The notes below the pieces were generated by a model. That model searched no databases. It saw only the letters and a program-made list of their open reading frames with translations, and was not told the DNA's origin. A DNA stretch of 64,000 bases from positions 310,001 through 374,000 of the forward strand of contig NZ_CP032702.1 of assembly GCF_007833795.1 (NCBI RefSeq), written 5' to 3'. Each line of letters starts with the position of its first letter. The stretch's first letter is position 1. The translations under genes and the position numbers were made by a program. Shown here one piece after another: positions 9,194 to 18,020 of the stretch. Origin of the DNA: Candidatus Pantoea soli (GTDB lineage: Bacteria > Pseudomonadota > Gammaproteobacteria > Enterobacterales > Enterobacteriaceae).

Positions 9194-9639
9194 AAGCATT
9201 CTCCTGGAAACGGGTGATGTTATTTTATCACACTCGCGATTGCCGTGCCGGGAAAGCATTTTCTCTTCCCTGACAGGAAAGCGCCTGAAATTTCAGCAGA
9301 TTAATCATTTTTTCTAATGCTTAAGTCTCGTTACAGGCCGGTCGCCTTTGGAGTATGTGAATTTTCTGAAAGGGATGTTAAGCATTTTGCTTTACAACTC
9401 ACGCAGTTAGTGGTTATGGTTCAAAACACCTAAAGTAATTTCTGGCACCAGTTTACCTAACGATCATTTTACTGCGTAAAACAACAGCAGAATGGTTCAG
9501 GTATGACCAATTCTGCGAATAGCAGTGCTATTTCCTTTCAATTCACAGCAATAAAACGTTAGCCAGCATTCAGAATAGGGCTAATTAATTATTCCGTAGT
9601 CGTGATGCTCCACGACATGCAAAAGGTGATGGCAGGCTC
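9194..9639. other. Intergenic region zur / traF-like gene
   Basis: 446 bases holding the divergent promoters of zur and the traF-like gene. It is A/T-rich compared with its neighbours. The only clear structure is an inverted repeat GTCGTG-ATGCTC-CACGAC at 9599-9616, 24 bases before the traF-like start. No convincing open frame or known operator was seen. Confidence 0.5.
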
Positions 9640-10911
9640 ATGGTGAAGACTTTATTCAGGCGCAAAAAGTTAGCTTATCTCGTTGGTTTTAATGCAGTAT
9701 TTGTTTCCTCTTCCGTGCTGGCTGCCGGCACCTGGTATGACGCCCGCAACGATGCAATGGGCGGTACCGGGGTTGCCTCGTCAACCTGGAGTTCAGCGGT
9801 GCTGGCGAACCCGGCACTGATGACCAAAGCACAACCGGAAGACAACGTCAGCATCATCTTTCCTTCAGCTGGCGTACAGATTACCGATAAAGACAAATTA
9901 GTGGATCGCATTGACGATATCACCGATACCGTGAACCGTTACCGCGATACCGAAGACTTCTATCGCGATAGCATCCAAAGCCTGTCGCCCGCCAGAGTGC
10001 TTGAAGGCTATACGCAGGTCAAAGCAGCGGCCGGAGATATGGCGGAGCAGCTACGCGGCCTGCGCGGCAATAAAGCCAACGGTACTGCTGGTGTCGCGCT
10101 GGCGGTTTCCATACCCAACGAAACGCTGCCGTTTGCGTTTGTAGCGAAAGCCTACGGAACGGCGCATATCCGGGCCAATGTGGTGCAGAGCGATATTGAT
10201 TACCTGCAGAGCGTGGCCGATGGTACGCGTATTCCGGCTCCCGGCGATCAGAACACGCTGCGCTCCAGCGCCAATGGCCTGGCGGCGCTGATCACCGATT
10301 ACGGGGTAGCCATGGCGCATGAGTTCACTGTCGCCGGCCATCCGGTTTCCGTCGGCGTGACGCCAAAACTGCAGAAGACCTGGCTGTATAACTACAGCGC
10401 CAGCGTGTACGACTACGATAAAAATGATCTGAAAAATGGCCGCTACCGCAGCACGGATACCGGTTTTAACGTGGATGCCGGCATCGCCACTGACTTTGCT
10501 GAGAACTGGACCTTTGGCGTCACCGGACAGAACCTGATTTCGCGTGATATTGATACCAAAGAGGTGAATGGCTACCGCGATACCTACCAGATTCGTCCGC
10601 TGGTCACGACCGGCCTGGCATGGAAAAGCGGACCGGTGACGCTGAGCGGCGATGTTGATTTAACGGAAACCAAACGCTTTAAATCGCAGGAGACCAGCCA
10701 GTACGCCGGCGTGGGCGGTGAATATCGCGTGCTGGACTGGCTGGCACTGCGTGCCGGTTACCGGGCCGATATGAAATCCACCGACACCAATGTATTTACG
10801 GCTGGCGTGGGCGTTGCGCCGTTTAACAATGCCGTGCATCTGGACCTTGCCGGTTCAGTCGGAAAAGACAATACCTGGGGCGCGATGATGCAGCTCGGGT
10901 TTAACTTCTAA
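9640..10911 (+). CDS. TraF-family (OmpP1/FadL-like) outer membrane protein
   Basis: A 423-residue protein with a Sec signal peptide (basic start, hydrophobic core to about residue 28, VLA-A) and then a long stretch of alternating hydrophobic and polar residues ending in QLGFNF, an aromatic terminal residue typical of beta barrels. The start of the mature part, ARNDAMGGTGVASSTWSSAVLANPALM, is the signature of the family often labelled conjugal transfer protein TraF, which resembles FadL barrels. The name is misleading: there are no conjugation genes nearby and the function is unknown. It lies between zur and dusA, where E. coli has different genes. Confidence 0.75.
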   Translation: MVKTLFRRKKLAYLVGFNAVFVSSSVLAAGTWYDARNDAMGGTGVASSTWSSAVLANPALMTKAQPEDNVSIIFPSAGVQITDKDKLVDRIDDITDTVNRYRDTEDFYRDSIQSLSPARVLEGYTQVKAAAGDMAEQLRGLRGNKANGTAGVALAVSIPNETLPFAFVAKAYGTAHIRANVVQSDIDYLQSVADGTRIPAPGDQNTLRSSANGLAALITDYGVAMAHEFTVAGHPVSVGVTPKLQKTWLYNYSASVYDYDKNDLKNGRYRSTDTGFNVDAGIATDFAENWTFGVTGQNLISRDIDTKEVNGYRDTYQIRPLVTTGLAWKSGPVTLSGDVDLTETKRFKSQETSQYAGVGGEYRVLDWLALRAGYRADMKSTDTNVFTAGVGVAPFNNAVHLDLAGSVGKDNTWGAMMQLGFNF

Positions 10912-10919
10912 GCACCCGA

Positions 10920-10944
10920 TGACGGGCGGCTGTGTCGCCCGTCA
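10920..10944 (+). terminator. Terminator-like hairpin after traF-like gene
   Basis: Inverted repeat TGACGGGCG/CGCCCGTCA with a short loop, 9 bases after the stop codon. The following sequence (TTGCTGTGC) is only weakly T-rich, so termination may be partial. Confidence 0.5.
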
Positions 10945-11001
10945 TTGCTGTGCTATCATTGCGCAGTTTCTCATCACTTAACTCCGGATTTACTGCGTTT
11001 C

Positions 11002-11997
11002 ATGACCGATACTTTCTCTTCGCAACGTTTTTCCATCGCGCCAATGCTGGACTGGACTGACCGCCACTGCCGTTACTTCCATCGTCAGCTGAGCGGCGAC
11101 ACGCTGCTGTACACCGAGATGGTCACCACCGGTGCCATTATTCACGGTAAAGGCGACTACCTGGCTTACAGCGAAGAGGAGCATCCGCTGGCGCTGCAGT
11201 TAGGTGGCAGCGATCCGGCTGCGCTGGCGCAGTGTGCAAAGCTGGCCGAAGCGCGGGGCTACGACGAAATCAACCTCAACGTCGGTTGTCCATCCGATCG
11301 CGTGCAAAACGGCCGTTTCGGTGCCTGCCTGATGGGGGAAGCTGCCCTCGTCGCGGACTGCATCAAAGCCATGCGTGATGTCGTCAGCATTCCGGTAACG
11401 GTCAAAACCCGCATCGGCATTGATGAGCAGGACAGCTACGCGTTTCTGTGCGACTTTGTTGGCACCGTGGCGGAAAAAGGCGGCTGCGACACTTTTATTA
11501 TTCACGCCCGTAAAGCCTGGCTTTCCGGCCTCAGCCCGAAAGAGAACCGGGAGATACCGCCACTGGATTATCCGCGTGTCTATCAGCTGAAACGGGATTT
11601 CCCGGCGCTGACCATGGCAATCAACGGCGGCATTAAAACGCTGGAAGAGGCAAAAGCGCATCTGCAACATATGGATGGTGTCATGATGGGGCGCGAAGCC
11701 TATCAGAATCCGGGAATTCTGGCGCAGGTTGATCGCGAACTGTTTGGCCGCACCACGCCGGCAGCGGACCCGGTTGCGGTTGTGCGCGCCATGTATCCCT
11801 ATATTGAAGCTGAGCTGTCAAAAGGCACTTATCTGGGTCACGTGACGCGCCACATGCTTGGCCTGTTCCAGGGCATTCCGGGTGCGCGTCAGTGGCGTCG
11901 TCATCTCAGTGAAAATGCGCATAAGCCCGGCGCTGATGTCCGCGTGCTGGAAGCGGCCCTGGCGCTGGTGGCGGATAAAATCCCGCAGGAAGCGTAA
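11002..11997 (+). CDS. dusA: tRNA-dihydrouridine(20/20a) synthase
   Basis: A flavin-dependent enzyme that reduces uridine to dihydrouridine at positions 20/20a of the tRNA D-loop. The 331-residue product has the FMN-binding TIM barrel, catalytic Cys96 in [14 protein letters not shown], and [15 protein letters not shown] and MAINGGI segments as in E. coli DusA. I start at ATG 11002 ([22 protein letters not shown]); an upstream ATG at 10945 falls inside the preceding hairpin region. E. coli DusA has a somewhat longer N-terminus. Confidence 0.95.
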   Translation: MTDTFSSQRFSIAPMLDWTDRHCRYFHRQLSGDTLLYTEMVTTGAIIHGKGDYLAYSEEEHPLALQLGGSDPAALAQCAKLAEARGYDEINLNVGCPSDRVQNGRFGACLMGEAALVADCIKAMRDVVSIPVTVKTRIGIDEQDSYAFLCDFVGTVAEKGGCDTFIIHARKAWLSGLSPKENREIPPLDYPRVYQLKRDFPALTMAINGGIKTLEEAKAHLQHMDGVMMGREAYQNPGILAQVDRELFGRTTPAADPVAVVRAMYPYIEAELSKGTYLGHVTRHMLGLFQGIPGARQWRRHLSENAHKPGADVRVLEAALALVADKIPQEA

Positions 11998-12082
11998 TTT
12001 CTCTCTCCTGGCGCGCGCCAGCGCGCCTGTGTGTTCTTTGCCATCATCCTGCTGGTCGCCCGTGACTTTACTGTTCCCCGGT

Positions 12083-12109
12083 CAAATTCACTATCTGTTA
12101 GTGAATTTG
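12083..12109. promoter_or_regulatory. Perfect inverted repeat upstream of pspG, candidate PspF enhancer site
   Basis: CAAATTCACTA (12083-12093) and TAGTGAATTTG (12099-12109) are perfect inverted arms around TCTGT. The palindrome is centred about 80 bases before the -24 element, the normal distance for a PspF enhancer, and the TAGTG-AATT core resembles what I recall of PspF sites. It could also be a dusA transcript hairpin, but there is no T-run. Confidence 0.5.
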
Positions 12110-12174
12110 CTCAGTTGTGCGCGGCATAAATGGCGTAAAAGCCCGCATTACAGTGAGTTACCTGCGCAATAAAG

Positions 12175-12190
12175 CTGGCACGCATCTTGT
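12175..12190 (+). promoter_or_regulatory. Sigma-54 promoter of pspG
   Basis: CTGGCAC-GCATC-TTGT matches the -24/-12 consensus (TGGCAC-N5-TTGC) with only the last base of the -12 element different. It lies 35 bases before pspG, which in E. coli is transcribed by sigma-54 RNA polymerase activated by PspF. Confidence 0.85.
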
Positions 12191-12225
12191 AATAGTCTCT
12201 CTGTCATCTGAACAGGAGAGCCTTT

Positions 12226-12492
12226 GTGGAAATCGTCTTTGTTATCGGCTTTTTTCTGATGCTGCTGCTGACCGGCGTTTCATTGCTGGGCGTTATCGCA
12301 GCACTGGTCGTTGCCACCGCGCTGATGTTCCTTGGCGGACTGTTTGCGCTTGTTATTAAATTGTTGCCGTGGCTGGTGCTGGCAATGGTGGTCGCCTGGC
12401 TGTATCGCGCCTTTACCACGCCGCAGGGAGAAGCAAAGCTGAACAGGCTGAAAAGGAAAATCAGGAACTTAGAGCGAAATGAGTGGCGGTAA
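12226..12492 (+). CDS. pspG: Phage shock protein G
   Basis: A small inner-membrane effector of the phage-shock (envelope stress) response. The 88-residue product has two hydrophobic helices and keeps the family segment VIGFFLMLLLTGVSLLG plus MFLGGLFALVIKLLPWL, then a short basic tail. The start is GTG 12226 with AGGAG 8 bases upstream. A sigma-54 promoter precedes it, and it is unlinked to a psp operon as in E. coli. Confidence 0.93.
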   Translation: MEIVFVIGFFLMLLLTGVSLLGVIAALVVATALMFLGGLFALVIKLLPWLVLAMVVAWLYRAFTTPQGEAKLNRLKRKIRNLERNEWR

Positions 12493-12650
12493 ATGCGGTT
12501 GCGATCACAGAGTTGGCATTGCTTAACAGGAATTCGCAATTAAACATATTTTTTACTTATGTTTTCTGTCAGGATAGTCACCGTGATTTGAAAACGTATT
12601 CATCGCCGCTGTCCCTACAACCAGCGCGAACTATAAAAAAGAAAGAAAAC

Positions 12651-12672
12651 AGGGCTTCCTTCGGGAAGCCCT
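12651..12672 (-). terminator. Rho-independent terminator of qorA
   Basis: Perfect 9-bp stem AGGGCTTCC/GGAAGCCCT with a TTCG tetraloop. The A-rich run just left of it (aaaaaagaaagaaaac) gives a U-tract to leftward transcripts from qorA, 16 bases after its stop. Confidence 0.88.
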
Positions 12673-12687
12673 TGTTATTTCTGCTTT

Positions 12688-13671
12688 TCAGGGCAGCAGC
12701 AAACTGGAGCCCTGCGTCGCGCGGCTCTCCAGAACCTGATGCGCCCGCGCGGCATCGCGCAACGCAAATTTCTGCTGCTCTGGTACATTCACCTTAATCG
12801 CGCGGCTGGCGATAAGAGAGAACAGTTCAGCACTGGCGCGGTCCAGCTCTTCACGGTTAGTGATATAGCCAAACAGAGAAGGGCGCGTTACAAACAGTGA
12901 GCCTTTGCGGTTTAAAATTCCCAAATCAACACCGGTCACCGGACCGGAAGCATTACCAAAACTCACCATCAGGCCATGACGACGCAGGGAGTCGAGCGAA
13001 GCCTCCCAGGTATCTTTACCGACGGAGTCATACACCACCGCCACTTTCTCACCCTGTGTCAGCGCACTGACGCGTGCGGCAATATCCTCTTCGCGGTAGT
13101 TGATGGTCGCCCAGGCACCGGCATCTTTGGCGATGCGCGCTTTTTCTGCCGAGCCGACCGTGCCAATCAGATGAGCCCCCAGCGCTTTCGCCCACTGGCA
13201 GGCAATCAGCCCCACGCCGCCCGCAGCGGCATGGAACAGAAAAATTTCATCGGCTTTCACTTTATAGGTCTGACGCAGCAGATATTGCACCGTCAGGCCT
13301 TTCAGAAACGAGGCGGCGCCCTGCTCAAAAGAGAGACTTTCCGGCAGGATTGCCAGCCGCTCCTCTGCAACATTGTGCAGTTCGCTGTAGGCACCGGCCG
13401 CAGCCTGGCAGTACACCACGCGGTCACCCGGTTTAAACAGCGTGACGGCGGAACCCACTTTTTTCACAATGCCCGCCGCTTCGGTGCCCAGGCCGGAGGG
13501 CAGGCTTGCAACCGGATAAAGGCCGCTGCGCACGTAGGTATCAATGTAGTTGATGCCTATCGCCTTATTTTCCACCTGCACCTCGTGGTCAGCGGGATCG
13601 GCAATCTCAAAATCGACCCACTGCAGCACGTCCGGGCCACCGTACTGGTTGAACGCTATGCGCTTTGCCAT
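12688..13671 (-). CDS. qorA: NADPH-dependent quinone oxidoreductase
   Basis: A 327-residue zinc-free member of the medium-chain dehydrogenase/reductase family (zeta-crystallin type). The GroES-like domain occupies about residues 1-125 and the Rossmann domain about 126-260, with the nucleotide motif HAAAGGVG. It ends with GSSLLLP as other Qor proteins do. It is divergent from dnaB with only 73 bases between starts, as in E. coli. The ATG at 13669-13671 is preceded by AGGAGTC. Confidence 0.93.
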   Translation of the reverse strand: MAKRIAFNQYGGPDVLQWVDFEIADPADHEVQVENKAIGINYIDTYVRSGLYPVASLPSGLGTEAAGIVKKVGSAVTLFKPGDRVVYCQAAAGAYSELHNVAEERLAILPESLSFEQGAASFLKGLTVQYLLRQTYKVKADEIFLFHAAAGGVGLIACQWAKALGAHLIGTVGSAEKARIAKDAGAWATINYREEDIAARVSALTQGEKVAVVYDSVGKDTWEASLDSLRRHGLMVSFGNASGPVTGVDLGILNRKGSLFVTRPSLFGYITNREELDRASAELFSLIASRAIKVNVPEQQKFALRDAARAHQVLESRATQGSSLLLP

Positions 13672-13744
13672 TCTGACTCCTGTGATTGTTCATCCCGGGA
13701 CGGTATACTTGCGCGTCCCTTTCACGATCGGTAATGCATTCACT

Positions 13745-15151
<1,407 letters not shown>

Positions 15152-15164
15152 GCCGCTTTATCAG

Positions 15165-15191
15165 GGTGCATGCACGATTTGTGCATGCACC
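15165..15191. promoter_or_regulatory. Inverted repeat with nested TGCATGCA, possible Lrp-type operator
   Basis: GGTGCATGCAC (15165-15175) and GTGCATGCACC (15181-15191) are perfect arms around GATTT, 14 bases after the dnaB stop and 89 bases before the Lrp-like gene. The TTTGTGCAT core recurs downstream of that gene, so this is more likely an operator than a terminator; no T-run follows. Confidence 0.5.
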
Positions 15192-15279
15192 TCACGTCAT
15201 CAGAAAATAGTGTTGGACAACCCCGGCTTTAATCAGGTTATCTGTAGCAAAGCGAACCCTATAACGCTGCGGAAACAGA

Positions 15280-15771
15280 ATGACTCAGGTAGACGATTAC
15301 GACCTTAAGATACTGACACTCTTACAATCTAACGGTCGGCTAACCAACCAGGAACTCAGTGATTTAGTCGGGCTTTCGGCGTCGCAATGTTCACGTCGCC
15401 GCATTAATCTTGAACAGGCAAACCTCATTCTCGGCTACCACGCTCGCCTCTCTCCGGATGCCGTGGGGCTGGGGATGGTCGGGCTGATTGAGGTCAGGCT
15501 GAAAAATCACACCCCCGATTACGAAGACAATTTTCACCGCATGGTTGAAGAAGAGCCGGCGATCGTCGATGCGTTTAAAACCACCGGCGATGCGGATTAC
15601 CTGCTGAAAGTGGCGGTAGCGGATCTTTCTGCGCTCAGCGCGCTGATCAGCCAGCTGGTGGCCGGGCATCAGAGCGTGGCGCACGTCAAAACCTCGGTGG
15701 TGCTGAACCGGCTGAAAGAGAACGGCCTGATGATGATTCCGCAGCACAAAGCGCGCCAGAAAAGTGCATGA
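15280..15771 (+). CDS. Lrp/AsnC-family transcriptional regulator
   Basis: A 163-residue regulator with an N-terminal helix-turn-helix (DYDLKILTLLQSNGRLTN, LVGLSASQCSRRRINLEQ, about residues 5-60) and a C-terminal RAM/AsnC ligand domain (about 68-145, TTGDADYLLKVAVADLSAL). It is not Lrp, AsnC or DecR by sequence. It stands between dnaB and a YitT-like membrane gene, where E. coli has alr. The shared TTTGTGCAT motif before and after it suggests autoregulation and control of the next gene. The effector is unknown, most likely an amino acid by family precedent. Confidence 0.85.
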   Translation: MTQVDDYDLKILTLLQSNGRLTNQELSDLVGLSASQCSRRRINLEQANLILGYHARLSPDAVGLGMVGLIEVRLKNHTPDYEDNFHRMVEEEPAIVDAFKTTGDADYLLKVAVADLSALSALISQLVAGHQSVAHVKTSVVLNRLKENGLMMIPQHKARQKSA

Positions 15772-15830
15772 TGTGCTGATTTGGTGCAGCATCCGCCTTA
15801 ATACCGCAGGATGTGCGCACTGAAAACCTG

Positions 15831-15874
15831 ATTTGTGCATGAATCGCTTATAAAGATAACGTTTGATGCACAAA
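15831..15874. promoter_or_regulatory. Facing TTTGTGCAT / ATGCACAAA motifs upstream of yitT-like gene
   Basis: ATTTGTGCAT (15831-15840) and ATGCACAAA (15866-15874) form a widely spaced inverted pair in the interval between the Lrp-like gene and the membrane-protein gene. The same core is in the palindrome at 15165-15191. GTGCATTTTTTGCATTTG (15953-15970) adds further related half-sites. Widely spaced degenerate half-sites suit the octameric Lrp family. Confidence 0.45.
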
Positions 15875-15999
15875 AACCTGCAATAAAGCGCCTTAGTTAT
15901 CAATTGGATAATCGCTGGCACCCATCGGCGGCGACAGGAAGCCGCCGATGTGGTGCATTTTTTGCATTTGAGCGTCATCATTTGCACAGAGAGCGCACC

Positions 16000-16614
16000 A
16001 TGGATAACGTCTTACCGCCTGACCGGATTCCCCACTCCCGTATTGAAGATGCGCTGGCCATCGTGCTGGGTACGCTGATGGTGTCGTTTGGGGTCATGAT
16101 GCTGAAGCAGGCAGGGGCGCTGACCGGCAGCACCGCAGGCATCGCTTTTCTCCTCAGTTACCTGTCGCCGCTTTCGTTTGGCAGCCTGTTTTTTCTTATC
16201 AATCTGCCGTTTTACTGGCTGGCCATTCGCCGCATGGGCCGGGAATTTACCCTGAAAACCTTTTGCGCTGTCGGGTTGGTTTCCCTGTTCACCCAGCTGC
16301 ATCCGCTGTTCATCCATTTTTCTGTGCTGAATCCGTTTTATGCGACGCTGTTCGGTAACGTGGTGATGGGGATTGGGTTTATAGTGTTGTTCCGGCACAA
16401 AGCCAGCCTGGGCGGCGTCAATATTCTGGCGCTGTGGCTGCAGGATCGCTTCGGCCTGCGCGCCGGGAAAGTGCAAATGGCGGTGGATACCTGCGTCGTG
16501 GTAGCCTCGCTGTTTGTTGTGTCGCTCCCTATGCTGCTGGCCTCCGTGGCGGGCGCGGTGATACTAAACCTTATCATCGCGATGAACCACCGCCCCGGCC
16601 GCTACACAGTGTAA
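16000..16614 (+). CDS. YitT/YczE-type integral membrane protein
   Basis: A 204-residue protein with about six hydrophobic helices and the family signature GALTGSTAGIAFLLSYLSPLSFG followed by FFLINLPFYW and GASLGGVN-like RHKASLGGVNIL. The family's biochemical role is unsettled; transport or export is often supposed. Start ATG 16000 gives MDNVLPPDRIPHSRIEDALAI; the ribosome site is weak (acagagag). Its place directly after an Lrp-type gene with matching motifs suggests control by that regulator and perhaps amino-acid-related transport, which is an inference. Confidence 0.75.
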   Translation: MDNVLPPDRIPHSRIEDALAIVLGTLMVSFGVMMLKQAGALTGSTAGIAFLLSYLSPLSFGSLFFLINLPFYWLAIRRMGREFTLKTFCAVGLVSLFTQLHPLFIHFSVLNPFYATLFGNVVMGIGFIVLFRHKASLGGVNILALWLQDRFGLRAGKVQMAVDTCVVVASLFVVSLPMLLASVAGAVILNLIIAMNHRPGRYTV

Positions 16615-16658
16615 CGATACCGACGCCCTGTATATGACCAATCATGGAGATCTGCACC

Positions 16659-17852
16659 GTGTTTCAAAACGTTGATGCCTATGCCGGCGATCCGATTCTG
16701 TCGCTGATGGAAACTTTTAAGCAGGACCCGCGCGACCATAAAGTGAACCTGAGCATCGGTCTTTATTACAACGAAACGGGCATTATTCCTCAGCTGCAGG
16801 CGGTGGCCGCCGCGGAAGAGCGCCTGCAGGCGCAGCCGCATCAGGCATCGCTCTATCTGCCTATGGAAGGCTTTGGTCCGTACCGTAACGCGATTGCGCC
16901 TCTGCTGTTTGGAAAAGACCATCCGATGCTGCAGGCGGGCCGCATTGCCGCTATTCAGACCGTAGGCGGCTCCGGTGCCTTAAAAGTAGGTGCCGATTTC
17001 CTTCGCCGCTATTTCCCGCAGGCCAGCGTCTGGGTGAGCGATCCCACCTGGGAAAACCACGTTGCCATTTTTAACGGTGCCGGCTTTGATGTGCACACCT
17101 ATCCGTGGTACGACGCGGCGACGCACGGGGTGAATTTTGCGGCGTTCATCGCCACGCTGAAAACCCTGCCGAAGCAGTCCATCGTGCTGCTGCATCCCTG
17201 CTGCCATAACCCGACCGGTGCCGATCTGACAAACGCGCAGTGGGATGAAACCGTTGAGGTGCTGAAAGCGCAGGAGCTGATTCCTTTCCTCGATATTGCC
17301 TACCAGGGCTTTGGCGCCGGTATGGAAGAGGATGCGTATGCTATTCGCGCGGTTGCCGCCGCAGGTCTGCCGGCGCTGGTCAGCAACTCCTTCTCTAAAA
17401 TCTTCTCGCTGTATGGCGAGCGCGTCGGCGGCCTGTCGGTAGTGTGCGACAGTGCAGAAGAAGCCGCTCGCGTGCTGGGTCAGCTGAAGGCAACCGTCCG
17501 TCGTAACTACTCCAGTCCGCCAAACTTTGGCGCACAGGTGGTCGCCTGCGTACTGAACGATGAAGCGCTGCGAAACAGCTGGCTGGCAGAGGTGGAAGCA
17601 ATGCGCGTGCGTATTACGGAGATGCGTCAGGCGCTGGTGGACGTGCTGCGCACTAAACTGCCGGGCAAAAATTTCGATTACCTGCTGAAACAGCGCGGCA
17701 TGTTCAGCTACACCGGCCTGAGCGCACAGCAGGTGGATCGCCTGCGTGATGAGTTCGGCGTTTATCTGATTGCCAGCGGCCGTATGTGCGTGGCCGGGCT
17801 GAACCGCCGCAACGTCAATCAGGTGGCGGAAGCCTTTGCCGCAGTGATGTAA
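16659..17852 (+). CDS. tyrB: Aromatic amino acid aminotransferase
   Basis: TyrB is a PLP enzyme making tyrosine, phenylalanine and leucine from their keto acids. The 397-residue product from GTG 16659 ([14 protein letters not shown]) has the same length and start point as E. coli TyrB; GGAG lies 9 bases upstream, whereas the in-frame ATG at 16644 has no ribosome site. The PLP lysine is in [16 protein letters not shown], and HPCCHNPTG and [10 protein letters not shown] are intact. No convincing TyrR box was found in the short upstream gap. Confidence 0.96.
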   Translation: MFQNVDAYAGDPILSLMETFKQDPRDHKVNLSIGLYYNETGIIPQLQAVAAAEERLQAQPHQASLYLPMEGFGPYRNAIAPLLFGKDHPMLQAGRIAAIQTVGGSGALKVGADFLRRYFPQASVWVSDPTWENHVAIFNGAGFDVHTYPWYDAATHGVNFAAFIATLKTLPKQSIVLLHPCCHNPTGADLTNAQWDETVEVLKAQELIPFLDIAYQGFGAGMEEDAYAIRAVAAAGLPALVSNSFSKIFSLYGERVGGLSVVCDSAEEAARVLGQLKATVRRNYSSPPNFGAQVVACVLNDEALRNSWLAEVEAMRVRITEMRQALVDVLRTKLPGKNFDYLLKQRGMFSYTGLSAQQVDRLRDEFGVYLIASGRMCVAGLNRRNVNQVAEAFAAVM

Positions 17853-17876
17853 TCCGCGCTTTTAATCTGTAACCAG

Positions 17877-17908
17877 AACCACTCAGCCAGCCGGCGGGTG
17901 GTTTTTTT
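17877..17908 (+). terminator. Rho-independent terminator of tyrB
   Basis: AACCAC and GTGGTT arms with an inner GCC/GGC pairing (imperfect stem) followed by seven T residues (17902-17908), 25 bases after the tyrB stop. Confidence 0.85.
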
Positions 17909-18020
17909 GTCCTGTTCGGGACGGGTCTTGTGGGTTCCTGTTAGCGGCACTATTAGCGTTGCGGGTTCGCTCTGATGCGCAGCACCAGACGGCTTGTCAC
18001 TCTATAATAAGGAACCGCCC

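Noticed and set aside
9640..10911. Conjugation gene traF indicating an integrated plasmid
   Set aside because: Only the family name suggests it. The protein is FadL-like, stands alone, and its neighbours are housekeeping genes in conserved order.
16644..16658. ATG as the start of tyrB
   Set aside because: No ribosome site precedes it, whereas GTG 16659 has GGAG at 9 bases and gives the E. coli length and start.
16615..16658. TyrR box in front of tyrB
   Set aside because: TGTAAC is present but the matching half TTTACA is not at the required distance.
18003..18008. TATAAT as the -10 of the catalase gene
   Set aside because: It lies 12 bases before the start codon and overlaps the ribosome site region, leaving too short a leader.
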